Assembly: GCA_021186555.1 (NCBI GenBank)
Contig: JAJKFL010000005.1
Location: 41,845,635-41,909,634, forward strand
DNA from: Reticulitermes speratus
Lineage: Eukaryota > Arthropoda > Insecta > Blattodea > Rhinotermitidae
Reading direction: 5' to 3'
Length of the DNA: 64,000 bases
The translations under genes were made by a program, and so were the position numbers. Under the pieces are notes generated by a model. The model was not told the origin of the DNA and did not search any database. It saw only the letters and a list, made by a program, of their open reading frames with translations. Of the stretch, positions 43,245 to 54,738 are shown one piece after another (the first letter of the stretch is position 1; every line of letters begins with the position of its first letter).

Positions 43245-43481
43245 AGGATAGCGGAGGTATATCTCCACTCATTCTTAATCTCGGTTTTATGTGGAGGTGA
43301 GTGGTCAGCTTTACGCCTAAGCCGCTATACTGCCGGGTGACGAGTCAGCAATACCTGTCCCATAAGTGTCTGGGTGAACCTTAGGGCAGGTCTGAAAGCT
43401 TCGGAGAACAGAATAAATTCTCTTGCTACTGGTGGAGATCGAAACACTATTCCTCTGTTTTGCAGCCGATAGCCAACTCGG
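43245..43481 (-). mobile_element. SINE family B, interrupted in its head
   Basis: Minus-strand copy with gaggtatatctccactcatt, ggaggtgagtggtcagcttt, the gggtgaaccttagggcaggt block and a box B-like gtggagatcgaaac complement. The head ends at agccaactcgg, where the composite element at 43482 inserted. Confidence 0.72.
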
Positions 43482-43840
43482 CTAGTGGGTCCCTGTCACC
43501 ACGGCAGGGCGCGTCCTCGGGTTGCGGATGGAGGAACGGCCTCCGAATATAGAAGGTAGCTGCGAATATGCAGTCGCGGACAGCCGACAAGGGGTGGTCC
43601 TGCGGCTTGGGGGTTGGGCGAGGTGCTAACAACTCCTCACCGTAAAAAATTACCATGTTACGAAACACTATACAGAGTCTCGGACCTGGACTGTTTCTTT
43701 GGCTCAGAATAGGGACAGGTGGCGGGCTCTTGTGAGTGCGGTAATGAACCTTCGGGTTCCATAAAACGCGGGGAATTTCTTGACTAGCTGACGACCTGTT
43801 AGCTTCTCAAGAAGGACTCTGCTCTATGGAGTTAATTAGT
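43482..43840 (+). mobile_element. RTE-derived composite element, copy 2, with perfect TSD
   Basis: An exact 12-bp TSD, tagccaactcgg (43470-43481 and 43841-43852), sets both ends. The 5' part (43482-43676) matches copy 1 (7551-7738) almost base for base; the 3' part from gggacaggtggcgggctc to the GTTA-like tail is the LINE 3' end. Between them this copy keeps about 35 bp of the W-T/I-x-L-A-Q segment (cctggactg, ttggctcagaa) that copy 1 lacks. Both copies start at the same base. Confidence 0.88.
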
Positions 43841-43852
43841 TAGCCAACTCGG

Positions 43853-44270
43853 AATATATATGCATTATGTGTGCAATTATGAACAGCAGCAGAAAGTGTG
43901 ATGACGATTGATTAAATGGTATGATCCTCTGAGAAAAGTCCACGAGACGAAGATCAGAACGCGCGTCGTTGCTACGTTCTGCGTATAGTGCAACAGTATC
44001 CCGGTACAAGTATATGTATACTGTAATAATATCCTGCTACAGCTGTATGTATTGTATAACAGTATCCTGTTATCGGTGTTTACCGTAAGAATTTAAGCTT
44101 ATTGTTTTGAGGTCTCATAGCGAGTTTTACCAAAACTAAAATATTCGGAAGAGAAATTTGTTTTAACATCCTAAAAAACACAAATAATAAAAATTTTAGC
44201 TACACTCAAGGAAAAATTATGAACAATTAATAATTGTAAATGAATCATGTAGGATGAGATCTCACACTAA
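43853..44270. other. Unassigned; small tandem words
   Basis: Three loosely repeated 'cagtatcc-gtac/tac-tgtat' units at 43988-44080 (period about 40 bp). Otherwise AT-rich and unrecognised. Confidence 0.4.
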
Positions 44271-44275
44271 AGACA

Positions 44276-44390
44276 CTTATATAACAATATTAACTTATTT
44301 TACTTCCGTTAGTTTTTGTATATAAAGTCCGATGAGAGCCCCTTGAGCCGGAACATGTAGCTTATTGCTAACTGGATATTGTTATATAAG
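44276..44390. mobile_element. 115-bp inverted-repeat unit with a hairpin motif
   Basis: Perfect 15-bp ends, cttatataacaatat (44276-44290) and its complement (44376-44390). The centre holds CGATGAG, an AGCC-type stem and GGAAC (44330-44354), a degenerate copy of the dispersed motif. Confidence 0.65.
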
Positions 44391-44919
44391 AAATATAGTT
44401 ATGTTTGACGGTAGTTTTAGTAATTAATTAGTATTTAAAGGTTTATGTTATAGTTGTAGGTGCTTAGGCCCATTTCCCAAATTCGGCCTCCATAAATTCA
44501 AATCTGGGCATGTTCCTTTGCATCATGATGTTAAATGTACGTAGTTACACTTTAACTTGTGTCCGGCTGTATGATACAAATGGATAACGGGAGAGCACTT
44601 TAGAGGATCATGAATAAGTTCAAATGTAATTCGGAACTGTGAAGTCACTTTGTAAACCAACGTACAACATTATGGAATTGATTGGTAACATTAATACTTA
44701 CGAATTTAAAAAGTGAAGTAATGACCACTGTACAAAAACGTGAAAAGCTGAGGAGCGACCAGTTAAAAATGCGGCATCTATGGAATAGAAAGCTGAATAA
44801 TGAATAACTTCGAATTGTATTAATTATAGACATTATGGTTTCCGAGATTCATATATCAGGCTACTTTAAGTTTAAAGGAATAAGACGTGGAGACTCACAC
44901 GGGCTCATCTGGCTCCCAG

Positions 44920-45030
44920 CATGTCCAGTTACGGGCTTTTTCAAAAAAGGTAATGACTCTACATATTCCATAAAATGCGGGATATTTCGTGACTAATTAA
45001 AAGACTAAAAGCTTCTAGAAATTGTTTCTA
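44920..45030 (+). mobile_element. RTE-like LINE, 3' end scrap
   Basis: Blocks gtaatgactctacatattcc, ataaaatgcgggatatttcg and tgactaattaaaagac parallel the LINE 3' UTR (gtaatgaaccttcgggttcc, ataaaacgcggggaatttct, gactagctgag). Confidence 0.55.
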
Positions 45031-45034
45031 CCAT

Positions 45035-45590
45035 AGAACTGGTTAACAGCAATAATTTGTTTTCTTTATTATCCCCTTAATTTCGTTGTACTTTTGGTGT
45101 AAGTGTCCACAGAATTTCCGAAAAATAAAGCAGTACTGTCAGTGATTAAAATGTTCAGATATTCCATTAACCCTTAGAAACAAATGCTCGCATTAAAGCG
45201 CTCGCGTTTGTGTCCTAAATATCGACAAATCGACCGAGCCTGGACCAAATTCGCCGCCCCTCCAGGCGCTTCTCTTATGTCTTTGACCGTGCCACAAAAA
45301 TTTTGCTACCGCTTCGCTGTCTGCCCGATTTCCATTACCGACTCTGTAGCACACAGGAGTTCCAACCTGCTATAGCCTTCAGTCACAGTGCGACACCCCC
45401 CCCCCTTCCGATTATATTCCATGGCCGGAGATGACAACGATAACAATAATAGTGCCTTAAATCTGCAAAGAACGTAAGAATAAGAGTATATAATGATCTG
45501 TAATATGTAGAATTTTCATGACACTCTGCGAAGTAAGGTAAAACCTAATGGCAAAGTTGCCCTAAATGTGTCCTTGTACATGTAGTGAAG
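45035..45590. other. Unassigned; C10 run
   Basis: Ten C at 45396-45405. A 63-codon frame at 45184-45375 has no recognisable domain. Confidence 0.4.
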
Positions 45591-45591
45591 G

Positions 45592-45665
45592 TGTTTAGGG
45601 GAAGTGGAGGTATAGCTCCACCCATTCTTAACCTCGGTATTAGAGGGAGATTAGTGGCTAAGTAG
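45592..45665 (-). mobile_element. SINE family B, 3' fragment
   Basis: Complement of the 3' third of family B: ggggaagtggaggtatagct, ccacccattcttaacctcgg, agggagattagtggct. Confidence 0.6.
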
Positions 45666-45669
45666 GTAC

Positions 45670-46005
45670 GTGAGTTAGAAAGTCAGGGAAGTCACCATTC
45701 TAGTGTCAGTGGCCTAATATACTCAATATATTTTCAACGTGGCATTGGCCTGCAACCAAAAATAGCAAGACGAAATCCATATAATGTAAGTATAATCTGA
45801 TTTTTGTTTCTTTTAAAACACAATCTAAAACAGTCTCGTCATCGCCAGTAAAACCAAATAAATGTCAATTGTTTGTTCCGTGGTACACTGTCTACCTTTA
45901 ACAGTTGCCATATTTTCAGTTAGTCAAGAAGTTTTCTAATGTTATTTTAAAATTATGTCTCGGACAACACCTACTCCTGAAGCATAGTCACCCGAGACTT
46001 CTATA
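45670..46005. other. Unassigned spacer
   Basis: Nothing recognised. Confidence 0.35.
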
Positions 46006-46007
46006 AC

Positions 46008-46315
46008 TAACGCCATGGAGAAGAGTCCTTCTTTAGAAGCTAATAGTTCTTTAGCTAGTCAAGAAATTCTCCGCATTTTATAGAACCCGAAGGTTTATTA
46101 TGGCATTCACTAGATCCCGCCACTATTCCCTATTCTGAGCCATATCAATCCATTCCACGTCCTCCCAACCGCTTTTTCAGACCCGTTATAATATTATCCT
46201 CCCATCTACGCGTAAGTCTTCCAAATGGTCTCTTTCCTTCTGGTTTCCCCACCAGAACTCTGTATGTACCTCTTCCCATACATGCTACATATTTCTTTCA
46301 TCTCCGAGACTTCTG
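46008..46315 (-). pseudogene. RTE-like LINE, 3' end
   Basis: 3' UTR complement (tagctagtcaagaaattctc, cccgaaggtttatta), then the W-I (cctattctgagccatatcaa), R-R-R-W (cctcccatctacgcgtaagt) and A-Y-R-I-L (agaactctgtatgtacctct) regions in co-linear order. Frameshifted. Confidence 0.75.
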
Positions 46316-46319
46316 TATA

Positions 46320-47805
46320 AAAGAATAACGTTAAAATGGATGATAAAGTGTAGGCCGTAGTTGTCTGTCTCATATTCGTGCCCAAACTCGGCACGCCACG
46401 ATATCAGAGCTGATTATGCTTCGGTAAAGTGACTTCAGCCGACAGTTAATTCTTCGCGTGGTGACATGTGAACCGGGGAGCGTCAATCAGGCTCTTCTGC
46501 ACGTACTGTGGGCATCCTCCAGCTAGCTTGGTGCATTACAGTAATTAGGAAACAGTCCAGTTCAGCCACCAGTACTGTCAAAAATGGAAGGAACCAAGTT
46601 AATTTTTTAAAGCCTAATGATTAGTACGTGCTCAGCACAGCACGTTTAACACTAACCATTCTGCATTTTGTGTACACTGTTTTTATGTTTTTCGTATAAT
46701 TCTCACAATAAACAATCATTATTTCCCTATATAGCGTTCACCAAATGGCCACTGTTCCCTGTGAGGTACGAAATGGACCTTTGTATATAATGTAGAGTAA
46801 TTTTAGTCTTCAAAGGGCTAATTTAACATTCTAACAGTATATACGTCAGAGGGTTTGCAGGAATTGTGGAAGGCGATTTCAGATTTCCATCCAGTTTAGG
46901 AGTTTTCGAAGTGGATAAGCTGATACCTTTTATTGTGGCGCAGAGGCCCCTCAGTGAACTTCAAAGTAGAAGACGAAAGCTAGCAGCTACACTGTACGGA
47001 ATAGTCACTGTCCAGGAAAAGTGGCAAATGAAATGAGGTGATCCAGTGGTGCGTGTTATTATGTGATAATAGTTCATTGGGGAGAATAAAACTGATGTGT
47101 ACACATCCGTATAGATGGAGCTACTTACGAACTTAGCTGTAAATACGTAATTGTAATGTGTGTAGAACGTGCCTGTTGTGAATAGAACCTAGCCTGTCCC
47201 ACGGGTAAGACAATACAGGGTGGAAGCCCTTGAAATGTCAGCAACCTAAGAGAAAATTACACTTTCCCCTACACTTCCCAAGGACTTGGTGGATGCAGGA
47301 GAACTAGGCAACAGAACAACCTCTTTGCGCGTGGATTTGCCAGATAGAAGTTAAAACTTTCGCGGTTAGTGGCAGTGTACCTTAAAGAGTAGGCCTAGTT
47401 ACCCCCTTGTGGGATACGGAGTGGAGTTAGCCGCAGGATTTGTTTTCACCCTAACGCTCAGAACAATTTAAACGGGGTAAATGCAGAGAGGGTTGGACCC
47501 CATCAACCGAAAATGTTCTAGACGAAAAACGGCCGGAGGTTACAGGCAGAGGCACAGCAGTTAGTGACTGGGAATCGAACTGTAATAAATACGCCTTGCA
47601 AATAATTAATTACACACCTTTTAATAAATAATAATCCGTTTCGAAGTGCGGCATCCTTACAATTACAAACGTCGAGTGCAAATAGTCTCGTAACATGGCA
47701 GTGTAGCTCTGATTTCTGTACTCGATAAAGGCACTTAACTTAATTGTTTGATTACAACTTCAGTTAGTTACCACTTAGTTAGCCTACACGTTATTACTGA
47801 AGTTT
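46320..47805. other. Unassigned non-coding sequence
   Basis: About 1.5 kb with no exon or named repeat. The words tacagggtggaagccc (47213-) and the GC-richer 47200-47580 block may be part of an unknown repeat. Near 47640 a 'ccgtttcgaagtgcggcatcc' word may be a degraded hairpin motif. Confidence 0.4.
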
Positions 47806-47810
47806 ATCTT

Positions 47811-48069
47811 CCCCTCCCCCCAATTGCGCAACAGCCCGTAATGGGTCAGGGCCTCTTCATTGTCGAGACTTAACGATCACACTCACTGAGACACACACTC
47901 GGTAGGACTCCTCTGGACGAGTGATCAGCCCGTCGCAGAGACCTCTACCTGAAAACACAACACTCACAAGAGACAGACATCCATGCCCCCGGCGGGATTC
48001 GAACACAAAATTCCAGCAAGCGAGCGGACGCAGACCCACGCCTTAGACCGCGCGGCCACTGGGATCGGC
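47811..48069 (-). mobile_element. tRNA-derived SINE family A
   Basis: Minus-strand full-length copy: 3' end complement caattgcgcaacagcccgta, body, box B complement gggattcgaacacaa and head complement gaccgcgcggccactgggat. A gtttat repeat near both ends may be a worn TSD. Confidence 0.92.
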
Positions 48070-49880
48070 TTTGTTTGTTTATAAACTCGTTTAAACGTTG
48101 CAAATATCCCACCGCTCTGTTGTCACATAATAAACGGAATTATTTGCTATTATTCGCTGCGCGTGTTCCGTTTCAGCGTATGTTGTCAGCTGTTCCGTTG
48201 TGAGTATGATAAGCAGTGGCGAGCCGTGTGTTCTTAATCAGATGATGCTAAAGCCCTTTATTGCACTCTCTGGACCCTTCGTTCGCCCTGGTAATGAAAC
48301 AAACCTCTGGGAAAAACAAGCGTCTTTTTTTTTCACAAAGCTGAATGACATGCAGAACGAGAGAGAGATAGAGAGCTGGATGGATGGATCCAAAAACATA
48401 ACATGTCGAGTTCGGGTTCAGATTAATCCATTAGTGTTTGTTACTTTACAACCTCTCCTCCACTCCCCTCTTTTTTATAGCCGTGTTTTTCAAAGTATAA
48501 ACATAGTGTGTCCCAGTAGTTGTGATCACATCGCGTGCTAACAGAAGCATTTGTCCTTGTACCTTAAAAAAATAACACCCAGTTTCTATGGTCTTATGGT
48601 TATCTATCCTACCTCGTATTTGGAGACCAGGGTTAACTTCTCGGGTTTCGTAACTTCAGATAGATAAAGACCAATTTCTTCCACGTGTCTGAAATCATCT
48701 TTCGTAGTTATCATCCAATTCGAAGCTGTACCTTTTTACGTAAAGAGCTGAAATAGCGTGGCTAAACACACACGAAACAAGTTAATAGTCGTCGTACTGA
48801 ATCAGGTAAATGTTATCTTTCTTGGGTCTTTTGCTTATTTAATTACTGCGTTCTGTGTACATGTATTCTTCACAAAGTAAGAATGATATAAGGACAAAGC
48901 AACTTTATTGAGTAATAAACACATAGGGAATGAAGCCTTTAAAAATGCCCCGAAGTCAGATATAGTGAAAGGACATTAACAAATTAAATTTATGCGAGTT
49001 TTGAGGTCTTCACAGCGGTGTAATCCAGGATGCTAGGCTTCGTCCCTGGGTCATGGACCTTGCATTTTTGAAGATGAAAGCGACAAGTTTCTTCGAAACG
49101 TCAGGAACCATTTACCGAGCTAGAAATGTCACATTTCAGTAGATGGGAATTGTAGATTAAAATTTTGTTTAAAAGAAGTTAAAATCAGAGTAAATTCAGC
49201 GAAGTTTCTTCTTTGATTTCTGAATATTTTATCTTTCCGTCTCCTGTCTAAACTCTCAACTATCTAATGGCAGAGACCTTCATTAGAAGCTAATAGGTCT
49301 CAAACCTACATGTCAAACTGGACTAAATATTAATTTTATGGTATTGTTTTATTTCCATTATAAAACTCGAGTTCCATACCTAAGGGAAAACGCAGATGGA
49401 AAGTGTTTTGGAAGAAAGTGCCAAGGAAGCGTGCTTATGCCTAAGACAGATGAAATCACAAGGAACTGTCAACTGCACACCTCTTCCATTGAATTATATT
49501 TTAGTTTTTCTAGTAAATTTGTCATTTCAGATTCTGCCTCTCCTTGAAATCCTGGTAATCCAGTGATTCACTTTAACTTCAAATATTTTTCGTCTTAATT
49601 CCCACTTGTCATATTTTCTACTTTACAGTCTCTACCGTTTAAAGAAGAACGCTCATTTAATAACGCGTCTGTTTGAAACTTAAAAATCTGTAAATTAACT
49701 TTCTACTGATATATCAGGAGCCAGTTGGCCTGTAATTTTTTTCACAATACAAACGAAATATATCATCGTCTAGCTGAATTTTAATTGCCGCATTTTCCTT
49801 GAAGTGCAGTATTATGATTCCCAACTATATCTATGTTCATTCTACACACTAAGTAGTTCACAAACAGTGTAAATTGTAAG
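48070..49880. other. Unassigned; contains one hairpin motif
   Basis: At 49068-49099 (+) TTGAAGA, a GAAA/TTTC stem and GAAAC form a motif copy. A 113-codon frame at 48200-48541 has no recognisable domain and normal AT-rich composition. Confidence 0.45.
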
Positions 49881-49889
49881 GAGTGAGTA

Positions 49890-50330
49890 ATAGGAAATTT
49901 GGGAAAACTGCATAATGAGAAATGTCATGATTTGTACACCTCACGAAAGAGAATTAGGGTGACCAAATCAAAAAGGATGAAGTGGGCCGTGTGTGTGTGG
50001 CATGCAGGGGCGAGAAAAGAGGCGTGCGTGCTGAGTTTCTGGAGGGAAACATGGAGGACAGTGGCGACTTGAAAGACATTTGCGTCGACGATGTGAGGAT
50101 AGTATTAAAAAGAACTGTAAAGAACTAGGATGGGAGGGCTGGACTCAATTCATCTGGCACAGGATAGGTACACATGGTCGGCTATAGTGAATGCAGTAGT
50201 AAACTTCGTGTAATGTAGCGAATGTCTTGAACAGGTGAAAAATTATTGCTTCTCAGGAAGTACTGTGCTGCATAGAGTTGGTTGGTTGGTTGCTTGCTTG
50301 GTTGATTGCTTCCTTCCTTGCTTAGTTAAT
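49890..50330 (+). pseudogene. RTE-like LINE, degenerate copy with GGTT/GCTT tail
   Basis: Blocks for N-x-x-x-L-Y-T-S-R-K-R-I-R-V, M-K-W-A-x-x-V-A-C, then G-D-L-K-D-I-C-V-D-D and F-I-W-H-R-I-G-T follow in the LINE order over 49915-50180. The 3' UTR then runs to ctgtgctgcatagagttggt and an expanded ttgg/ttgc tetranucleotide tail. Confidence 0.7.
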
Positions 50331-50334
50331 TGCT

Positions 50335-50985
50335 TGAAATTATGTCTTCTTGGAAATGTGGAATGGAATATATTTTAAATTATTCAGCAGAATAAAGGTG
50401 AATTAGCAGGACAAAACAGATCATTAAGCTGCATAGAATAAGTCGTTACGTAATTTTCTTAGTAAATGTACATATATTTATATGGAATATATTTTTGTCA
50501 ATTGCTTCACATGCTCCATGTTTCATATTTTTCTCGTTCTTTGCCACTTTCTTTATATCTTATGCCTTTATATCTTATATCTTATATCTCTGCCTTATGG
50601 TTGTGACATGTGCTTCGTGTTTTAGAAGTTCTATTCTGATCACGATCAGAAGGCGATCTGTCATGGGAGTCCTCACTTTCTCCTAAATTATTCAGTAGTA
50701 ATATTCCTGCAATAAAATTGAACATTACATTCAGAATACAGTTTCTTTGTTATCGCTCTGTTTAATCGATAGTTGATTACTATCACACCTACTGCTTCCA
50801 TCTATAATTTTACCTTGCAAATGGAGTCACCAAGTCCCTCTGGCTGTTGTTAAACTTCTGCCAGACTAAATCATGTCAATCCAGACGACCGTCATATTTC
50901 GGCCACAATAGACACATTCCCGTTTCTTCTGCAGTCGTTATTCGCTTCCAGCCACGCATTCGATGCTGTGTGCATTATAAAATAT
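50335..50985. other. Unassigned non-coding sequence
   Basis: Contains a short tandem of tatatctta words near 50555-50590. No gene. Confidence 0.4.
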
Positions 50986-51000
50986 TGTTGACGAGCTGGT

Positions 51001-51158
51001 GACTGGATTGATATGGCTCAGGATAGGGACAGGTGGCGGGCTCTTGTGAGTGCGGTAATGAACCTTCGGGTTCCATAAAACGCGGGGAATATCTTGACTA
51101 GCTGACGACCTGTTAGCTTCTCAAGAAGGACTCTACTCCATGGAGTTAGTTTAGTTAT
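51001..51158 (+). mobile_element. 158-bp 5'-truncated RTE-like LINE with perfect TSD
   Basis: The exact 13-bp repeat ttgacgagctggt (50988-51000 and 51159-51171) bounds only the last 158 bp of the LINE: gactggattgatatggctca, the stop region, 3' UTR and a GTTA-like tail. This shows directly where the LINE 3' end lies and that very short copies insert. Confidence 0.93.
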
Positions 51159-51174
51159 TTGACGAGCTGGTAAG

Positions 51175-53800
51175 TAAGCTAAGAAATGAACAGGAATATT
51201 CCCTTTGTTATTGGTGTGAATGAAAAATCGTTGCTTAAATAGATAAATAGTGTGCGTTGAGTAGGTGGCAGTTGCCGATGTTTTCAGAGATGTTTATTTC
51301 GGCGACTGGGTCCTGCAAGAAATCCTCTCCTTTCGGTACGCCGGAATACTTGCAACTAGTCTGTACGTACTACGGATTTGTTAGCATGTTCTCTCGCTTC
51401 ACACTCCAATTCCAGGTTCGATTTGTCGAGTAAACTTTGTAATATATATACCACACTACCAACAGTTGAAAATAATTTTATATTTCAATACTTCAAGGAA
51501 GTACTCTAATATCTTCGTAGGATATACTTGATTTATGTATATTATATCATGGTTCAGTAATCCGTAACAAGGCTTCAGTTTTAGGGCAGTTATGAGGAAT
51601 TAGGCGGAGCTAACAAATGGGTGAAACGACATGACTCAAACGAGTTGTGATAAAATGAGTGACTGAATTGAAAATATCAGTTCACTGATGAAACGAGTAC
51701 CTGTTTTAATAACTGTCCTTAAATGAAAAATTGAGTGATTGCGTGTTTTATTGATTTAATAGTTAAATGTCTACGTGTGTTGATAAGTTGTGATTCAGTA
51801 GTTCATTGTATAAACGAATGGTAGAGTGACTAATATGGTAAATGACTGATTGAGTAATTTTGCTGTTCCCAAATAATTTGGTGAATGAATAAGTGGCATT
51901 AATTAAAGACGACAGAAAGAATTATGTAATTTTTTTAATATACAATGATTTATTCAAGGAAGCGTGTTCTTGGGAGACGTTAGAAATAAATATTTTTTAC
52001 TCTATTTCCACTGATTGAAATGTAATTTTGGTTGTCTCATATTAGTAGCTAAGTATGACTACAAAAATTCCATTAAGGTCAATATCTGAATGCGTGCTTA
52101 AAGAAACATTAACTTATTAATGCCACAAATTTTAGATGTTACTCTGTTCAGGATAAAGAGCGTTTTAAGTACGCTCTTTATCATTCCTGTCCCTTTTGAG
52201 AGCAGTTTTATTTCTTTCGTCCTTCACACTTCTTTCCTTTCTTTCTTCGGCTCGTATTTTAAGTTACATATTTCAGAAACGTTATTTGTTTTTATCCCTT
52301 CTACATATTCTGTCATAATTACATAGTCCAAATATTTGAGCTGAAATGTTAAAATTCAACTCCAGTTACCAATGGAAAGAGAAGACCAGCACTTCAAACA
52401 GAACGCCGTGCTACAGCGGCAACTTCTCCGACCTTGCTGTAAGGCGTTTAATCTAAACAGTTCGATTCAGGCGTTCTCCTCCCTTTCATTTGCAGGTTGA
52501 GACGGAGGCTGCCCGATGCGTTTATGTACATTGTATTCGTTCCGCCGCACTTTCGAGACATTTTTGGGAACGAAACGTGAAAATTTCCCGAACTTATGTC
52601 GTTACGTAACTTAGTTTGGTCTACACAACTGCAAAAATTCCTAATTTTAGGATTTCTTCCCCGCATTCTGTAATTTTTGTTTTTGATCTCAATGTGTCGT
52701 ATCTCATGTGCTGATCAACGTAAAGGGGTTATTTTTATGTTGAAACACTTTATGTAAAGTTCTTATAAGGATAAGTTCCCCTGTATACATCGTTTCGATA
52801 TAAGTCGCACTTTTTTACGTAACCCCGACGTATAACAAGGACCTCTCGTAAGAGAAAGACGACGCTTCGAACAGAACGCCATGTCAGAGTGGCAGCTCGT
52901 CCGATTGCTGTCTTTGGCGTGTAGCCCTACCGGCTTATTCTCCATTGAACACAGTATCAAATCGAAATAAAGTAGACGCATTTCCCCTTTGGGCCCATTT
53001 AAATTTTTCCGCACCCAAAAATATTTAATTTGTTCAAGAAGTTATAGGCTACATTAGCCGACACGGCCAGGCACTTAAAATAACCAGTTTTGGGACTCGT
53101 TTGGCCTCCCTTTCAGTGGAAATTCACTCTCTTTGAACGATCATAAAATATCCGGAACGCGAATCTGACCTGCCATTTCTGTTTTATACAGATGTCCAGA
53201 CTGTGTTGATATTAACTTACAAGCGCTGTATGCGTTTTGCGGCGTCGTGGTTTACACAAAAGCAGCTGTTACCTCAAGTTTTACTCAAAAAAATACGTCT
53301 GTGTCTTTAAACATTTATAAATGGGTGATGATTTTGGAAGCAACATGCCTAAAGCAGGTCAAACTCCACAAAAAAGAGAATTTATACCTTGCACCTACCA
53401 TGGTAAGAATTTAATAGAGATACACAAAATAATAAATTTCGACGCAACACGTATCAAAAGTAATACCGCAGCTGTATATAAGTCAAGTTAGCTTTATACA
53501 CACAAAAACAATTAAGTGGTGAAAGACATTTAATATTAGTTTATTAATGCCTTACACTACTAATATATTCCATGCTATGTAAGAACATAGTAATATAAAA
53601 ACATCTGAGATCTTGAAACCCTGTTTTGACTATTTCGTATATACACATATATGTCAATTTGGCCTGATTATGTATTCCACTTTAAGCCGAAACGTGCGTC
53701 AAATTTATGCCCTGTCTTACGTTAAGGAGTTGTGTTAGACTGACACGCAATTGTATCTGATCACCGTAATGTATTTCGGTTTCTACCATATGGCGTGGAA
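51175..53800. other. Unassigned; one strong short hairpin
   Basis: At 52152-52182 gataaagagcgt pairs perfectly with acgctctttatc around a 7-base loop. Elsewhere no exon, SINE, LINE or array was recognised in about 2.6 kb; two pieces near 52390-52450 and 52850-52920 share words (gaccagcacttcaaacagaa / gacgacgcttcgaacagaac) and may be a diverged repeat. Confidence 0.45.
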
Positions 53801-53803
53801 TAA

Positions 53804-53832
53804 ATATATATATGTATATATATATATATATA
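53804..53832. repeat. (TA)n microsatellite
   Basis: TA units with one tg interruption. Confidence 0.93.
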
Positions 53833-54110
53833 CTCCCACCACTTCTTACCCATTGTCCTCCTCCCAGTCCCTGTCAAACCTATCACAACACATCACACCT
53901 CCCCCTTCTTCCTGATTGGCTCGTCCATCCAATACTACCCATTGGACCCCACTCCTATATAAACACACGTTCCTTACCTCCTGGCATCCTTTTTACCTGA
54001 GACCCTGAAGATGGGACAAAGAAGTGTTCCCGAAACGTTGGTTATACACCAAAAATTGATGCCGGGCTAGAACCCAAAAACTTTTAAGCAACATTACGAC
54101 CACGGCGGAA
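53833..54110 (+). promoter_or_regulatory. Promoter-like block followed by a hairpin motif
   Basis: Inverted and direct CCAAT words (gattggc 53914-53920, ccaat 53929-53933, attgg 53941-53945) precede TATATAAA at 53956-53963. About 45 bp downstream CTGAAGA (54005-54011), T, a GGGA-CA/TGTTCCC stem and GAAAC (54032-54036) follow, then gccgggctagaacccaaa. The arrangement resembles a promoter plus ribozyme-like hairpin in a retroelement terminal repeat. The sequence is seen; its function is inferred. Confidence 0.45.
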
Positions 54111-54114
54111 GCCT

Positions 54115-54535
54115 TCAATTACATGTGTAGGCAGTTACACAAGACCGTCCATATATTACATGTGAATCATACACAGTCGTCTCTGCTGTTGTGGATGGAA
54201 GCATGTTGTTGGCCAAGGAGAAACGTGTCCAAAGTGTTACGGAACGTTTCCGTTTCTGTAAGTGGCAGTAAAAGTACACACTGTAGCGCCTATAATGGCA
54301 AGAAACATCGTCTTCAGTTGCACATGACACGACCCAATTTCAGCCATTTTTCTGACACATTTACACATTTTTATATCCAATCCTGTGTTAATGTTTGGCT
54401 CGTTTTTGTGCGAAGTTATTCGGTTTAGCTTCATAGAATTTTAGCACGCATGTGAAATGACGTACAAGTGCGTGGCAGTGGTCCATTGCAGGTACTGTCG
54501 CAGCTGTCTGTGGAGCGACAATGGGAAACTACGAT
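54115..54535. other. Unassigned non-coding sequence
   Basis: Overlapping frames on both strands at 54115-54434 have no recognisable domain. Confidence 0.4.
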
Positions 54536-54541
54536 ATGTAT

Positions 54542-54625
54542 CAGTCAGGTGCTCTCCGTGTCGAGATTCGAGCCCGAGATCTTAAAAATACGAAGTAGTA
54601 GTGGCAAGCACTCGACCGCTACGTT
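54542..54625 (-). repeat. tRNA-like SINE head, degenerate
   Basis: On the minus strand box A-like tagcggtcgagtgc and box B-like gggctcgaatctcga occur in order, as in tRNA-derived SINEs. No body assigned. Confidence 0.5.
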
Positions 54626-54738
54626 AAATATAAAAAATAAAAAATGTGGAAATGTAGATTTTTCGTTATGTAATTTATTTCTTTAACGGCTTATTTCATC
54701 TGTTTTACGACTTAATATTTCCTTTGTTTATTTTTTCT

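Noticed and set aside
48200-48541. 113-codon forward frame
   Set aside because: No domain, no codon bias unlike its surroundings and no splice context.
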